NCBI GenBank assembly: GCA_008704415.1
Contig: VXIS01000534.1
Span: 1-19,702 of the forward strand
Length of the DNA: 19,702 bases
Origin: Sphaerosporella brunnea
Taxonomy: Eukaryota > Ascomycota > Pezizomycetes > Pezizales > Pyronemataceae
Direction of reading: 5' to 3'
Of the stretch, positions 17,028-19,702 are shown in pieces (positions within the stretch are counted from its first letter, which is position 1; each line of letters starts with the position of its first letter). Both the position numbers and the translations under genes were made by a program. A model generated the notes under the pieces. The model did no database searches, was not told where the DNA came from, and saw nothing but the letters and a program-made list of their open reading frames with translations.

Positions 17028-17048
17028 TTAGGGTTAGGGTTAGGGTTA
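17028..17048 (+). repeat. Interstitial telomere repeat (TTAGGG)3
   Basis: Three perfect TTAGGG units plus TTA. This is the standard telomere repeat of filamentous fungi, here inside the window with unrelated sequence on both sides. It may mark an old chromosome-end fusion, a repair event or subterminal sequence. Too short to act as a telomere. Confidence 0.9.
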
Positions 17049-17752
17049 CTTCGGACATCGGAGTGACCTTCTTGCCTCCCCTATTCGTTTCCGCTGTGAC
17101 TGCCGCCACTTCGGTAGCCGTGAATGCCTGCTATACCGCATGAATGCAAACAGCGCGTTGTTTGGCGTCATTGCATTATGATTGGTGCGCATATTATTCT
17201 TCTAAATGTCACTGACGAGTGGCGTGAACAGATCGGGCGGTGTTAACTGCAGGTACCTTCAATTCCGCCCGTGTTGTGGGGACACTTTTTTCTTCTAGTT
17301 CCTCGAACAAACACCGCCTTCTCCTTATCAGCAGGTGTTGCGCAATCGTCTGAATACTTTGCTGGAAGGCGAAACAACAGCCTCCACTCGCCAGCCGCGT
17401 CGTCTGTGAACCCCAGCATCGTGGCTTCCCAACAACAAGGGAAGCTGACAAGTTAGAACACAGTTTGCAGAATAGCGACCGTCCAAATCGATGCAGATTG
17501 TTTCTCTCCGAGGCGGTCGGGTGTTGCAGGATGCAGGCACTTCTGGTGTGATTTCCTCGCTGGCGGCACAATGTGTCGGAAGTTGATATTCAATCAATCG
17601 CTCCTTGATGTAAGGAATCAATTCCACCGCCTGCATCTGCTGTGATTTCTCGGTGGCAGCCTAGTTACAACGTGACACCGATTGAAGCGTCAGATGACCC
17701 TAACACTGAGCTAGGTACGGCATCCCTCTGTGTGTTCCATCCTGCCTAGGAA
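17049..17752. other. Unassigned region
   Basis: Overlapping short frames on both strands (for example minus 17209-17571) show no motif. No repeats or inverted ends were found. I see no gene here that I can support. Confidence 0.3.
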
Positions 17753-17959
17753 TCAATTATTTAGACCGGCCAGCCGTGCGACAGACCAGAGTGCCGGTCC
17801 ACCGGTGACCCTGTCGGCATTCTGGCCGAAGTGAATCGTAAACACCTGAAAGCTCTGAGTCGCTGTTACCCGAGCCGTGACAAATAAGGTCCTAGGGTTA
17901 ATGAATCTGGATACGTTCGGGTCGGCAATCGGGACGAGAGCGGTTCTGCCGTTCGACAA
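17753..17959 (-). CDS. Possible coding fragment, unrecognised
   Basis: The minus-strand frame of 68 codons (SNGRTALVPIADPNVSRFIN, then PRTLFVTARVTATQSFQVFT and IHFGQNADRVTGG) has a natural amino-acid balance and stops at 17753-17755. It continues a few codons upstream (TVKPVL) before a stop. There is no ATG start, so it would be an internal exon or a relic. I recognise no family. Confidence 0.3.
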   Translation of the reverse strand: MSNGRTALVPIADPNVSRFINPRTLFVTARVTATQSFQVFTIHFGQNADRVTGGPALWSVARLAGLNN

Positions 17960-18400
17960 AACAGGCTTGACAGTGCAATACAGTCACTGATCAATGACCT
18001 CTGCGCCTTGATTGCCACAGCTGAAGGTGAACCCCTCGAAACCGTCAGTAAGCCTCCTTGTTACTGGTTCGTCGTGAATGGGATATAGTGTCGCGCACAA
18101 GCCGAGCCGGTTCGAGCCGAGAGATCGAGCCTTGAGCCTGATCTGGCTGTGGTCATTATTATTAGACCTCCGCTACCTAAGCCTACCTTCCACCACCCCA
18201 ACCAGTGCCCCGTGTCAACCTGCCCCTGTCTCGCGTTCCTGAAAGCGACGTACAACAACATACATGCACCTGCGGAACCTGTTAGAGACTCAGATGGCAA
18301 TTCGCCGGACCTATCGAACTGGTATGCCGGTATGCCCACCGGATGCTAGACCACCTCTCACCGTAATTCCAATCCCAGTATGCAAAACAGACCCTAGGAG
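17960..18400. other. Unassigned region containing a lone hAT-like end
   Basis: The only structure is the hAT-like terminus at 18086. The small frame at 18149-18349 is Pro/Thr-rich and not convincing. Confidence 0.35.
18086..18135 (+). mobile_element. Lone hAT-like terminus
   Basis: TAGTGTCGCGCACAAGCC followed by GAGCCGGTTCGAGCC and more GAGCC motifs has the same design as the ends of the 12803 and 10559 elements (YAGTG start, then CACRAG, then clustered motifs). No matching opposite end with CACTA or CACTG was found to the right before the window ends, so no target duplication can be tested. If real, the element is truncated. Confidence 0.35.
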
Positions 18401-18483
18401 ACAGTAGTTTTAGCGCGCAGACCAAATCTTAGGGGGCCGCAGGTCCAAAGGTCGGGGGCCTGTCTGGTCCCGCCTCCTCTACA

Positions 18484-18711
18484 ATGACGAAGCGGGGTAC
18501 GGTCGCCCCCCAGAAGACCTACCGGGCCGTGGGAAGAAGTGTATCTTCTATTCACCGCCGAATAATCCCAAAGACGTAGATGTGATGAAGTGCAGGGCTC
18601 AGTATCCGTGTGGCCTGGACCTGACTCACCAAAAAAGCAGCGTGGAGAGCCTGGATGGTGGGAACATCGGGCGGTTGACCTGGAGACCAGGAATAAATAG
18701 TGAACGTTGAA
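18484..18711 (+). pseudogene. Possible coding fragment upstream of the LINE
   Basis: The plus frame from GACGAAGCG reads about 75 codons (DEAGYGRPPEDLPGRGKKCI, then FYSPPNNPKDVDVMKCRAQY and SVESLDGGNIGRLTW) to a TGA near 18709-18711. It lies 70 bases before the LINE endonuclease frame, so it might be the end of ORF1 of that LINE, but no CCHC zinc knuckle is seen. Function unknown. Confidence 0.25.
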
Positions 18712-18780
18712 ACTGGCCAGCTATCATTGGACTTTCGGCAGCCTGGACTGTAGTTCCGGTATGCCAGATGACCACGAGTA

Positions 18781-19702
18781 TTGGCCACCCCCACACACGG
18801 AGCGAGAGTGCATGCGAATGGGTCCAGATCAGCCCTGCTGGCCTGCCTTGAGCTCGCGAATGAAGAAAACGAAGATTGGGTGCTGCAACAGGAACCGCCG
18901 CAGTACCGGCTCACACAACACGGCTTTGATTTCTATGGGTCAGGTAGGACCCGAGCCGCGATCCGCATAGACTCCAAAATGAGCTTCGTCGTCCGGACAG
19001 GTTTGACAGCCGACACCGAAGGGGATGAGACGGTGATTGACGCCGCCGACGACAAGTGCTGGTTCTGCGAGAAAAAACGGCCGCAGACCCCAAACCACCT
19101 CTTCAAGACATGCCGACGGTGGCGGAACGAGCAAATGACCCTATGGAAGGTGGTGGCCGAGGCAACTCGCGACGCGGGCACGCGGAGGCGGAAGACCAAT
19201 ACGGCGGTCAGGGACCTGCTGGCTGACGAGTGCTGCATAGAGGCGGTGATGGCCTTCTTGAGCAGCACAAGCGTAGGAAGGTGGCTGAATAGGGCCTGAA
19301 TCTGTCTCTTTTGTCCCGGCGCGGTCTACGCGTTCTGTTTCCCTGTCTTTCCTTTCTTCAGAGGAGCGGACCCCACAGTAGGCCACGTGCCTACGGCTGG
19401 CGGTGATTCCGTAAACCGTATGCCATGGCCGCAAGCGGCGAAATGGAATATGATTAAGACAAAACAATGACGCCGCCACCCAAGACGGTGCAAAATGCGG
19501 GATCGTCAACGTGTGTAACCAACTGCGCTACGGCGCCGTTGCCATAGACACCATTGCTGGCCGACGGCCATCATGGCGATTGGCGAAATGGCAAGACATC
19601 AGGACACCCAAAAACGTCATCCTGACAGACGAACACGACCTTGCGGTGCGGAACGACGAAACTCCGACGTGCCAGTGGGGCGAGAGCACAGCGATGCTAG
19701 AC
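18781..19702 (+). pseudogene. Tad1-type LINE ORF2 endonuclease domain, split by an insertion
   Basis: The N-terminal part (18781-19047) reads SALLACLELANEENEDWVLQ, then YRLTQHGFDFYGSGRTRAAI and ends VIDAA at 19047. The frame resumes at 19478 with TQDGAKCGIVNVCNQLRYGA, AIDTIAGRRPS and RLAKWQDIRTPKNVILT and stays open to the end of the window. Its blocks match the minus-strand LINE at 3449-4866 (HGSGITRAA, IVNIYNQVQ, IVGRRPS). The intervening 430 bases are an insertion plus one copy of its target duplication. Apart from this the domain has no stop or frameshift, so the host copy was fairly young when hit. The GDxN-type catalytic block appears as TDEHD, suggesting Asn loss. The ORF2 start is uncertain; the rest lies outside the window. 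Confidence 0.88.
19048..19467 (+). mobile_element. 5'-truncated LINE 3' end inserted in the LINE endonuclease
   Basis: This 420-bp insert begins in ORF2 just before the C-terminal zinc knuckle (CWFCEKKRPQTPNHLFKTC, a Cys-x2-Cys-x9-His-x4-Cys pattern), continues through WRNEQMTLWKVVAEATRDAG and LLADECCIEAVMAFLSSTSV to TGA 19297, then a 3' UTR of 168 bases ending near GATTAAGACAAAACA. It is flanked by a 10-bp direct repeat TGACGCCGCC (19038-19047 and 19468-19477), the target duplication made by target-primed reverse transcription. By chance it is in frame with the host ORF, giving a 172-codon chimeric ORF. It has no long poly(A) tail. Confidence 0.88.

Overview
The window reads as a repeat-rich, gene-poor stretch of a eukaryotic nuclear genome, most likely a filamentous fungus. 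The reasons are Tad1-type LINE ORF2 fragments, a fungal gag-like plus tyrosine-recombinase element with a TATA box and CT-rich leader, non-autonomous hAT and TA-flanked inverted-repeat elements, and TTAGGG-type interstitial telomere motifs. I see no bacterial operon, rRNA, convincing tRNA or CRISPR array. The phylum cannot be fixed from the sequence. Almost every recognisable coding region is broken, often by in-frame stops without frameshifts.

Layout. 1-908: weak decayed coding signal. 909-1603: about 4.4 copies of a 158/159-bp satellite. 1604-2864: mostly unassigned, with a 17-bp minisatellite. 2865-3448: first copy of a dispersed repeat (82-bp units plus a GC-rich hairpin tail) whose end abuts a minus-strand LINE fragment (3449-4866, endonuclease to late reverse transcriptase, no YADD box). 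4919-6240: a plus-strand, unrecognised, decayed gene region with a 257-bp tandem duplication encoding a Gly/Asn/Gln motif and an Ala/Thr-rich ORF, then a G-rich tract. 6725-6990: another minus-strand LINE 3' end. 7141-9112: a tyrosine-recombinase retroelement relic with promoter, gag-like gene carrying five in-frame stops, and the C-terminal catalytic half of the recombinase; no reverse transcriptase remains.

9733-9863: a possible first exon on the minus strand. 9950-13640: a cluster of four non-autonomous DNA transposons: a 321-bp TA-flanked element full of GGAACG motifs, a 769-bp hAT with a perfect 8-bp target duplication, a 142-bp TA-flanked mariner-like MITE, and an 838-bp hAT with a 7/8 target duplication. 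13792-14320: second copy of the hairpin repeat, same orientation as the first. 14880-16939: two unrecognised broken genes. 17028-17048: interstitial (TTAGGG)3. 18086: a lone hAT-like end. 18781-19702: a plus-strand LINE endonuclease domain split by a 420-bp 5'-truncated LINE 3' end, with a 10-bp target duplication; the insertion happens to keep the chimeric frame open.

The clearest results are the LINE-in-LINE insertion, the hAT elements with their target duplications, and the hairpin repeat family with a compensatory base-pair change between copies. No intact autonomous system is present; any novelty lies in the non-autonomous repeat families and the duplicated Gly/Asn/Gln motif gene.
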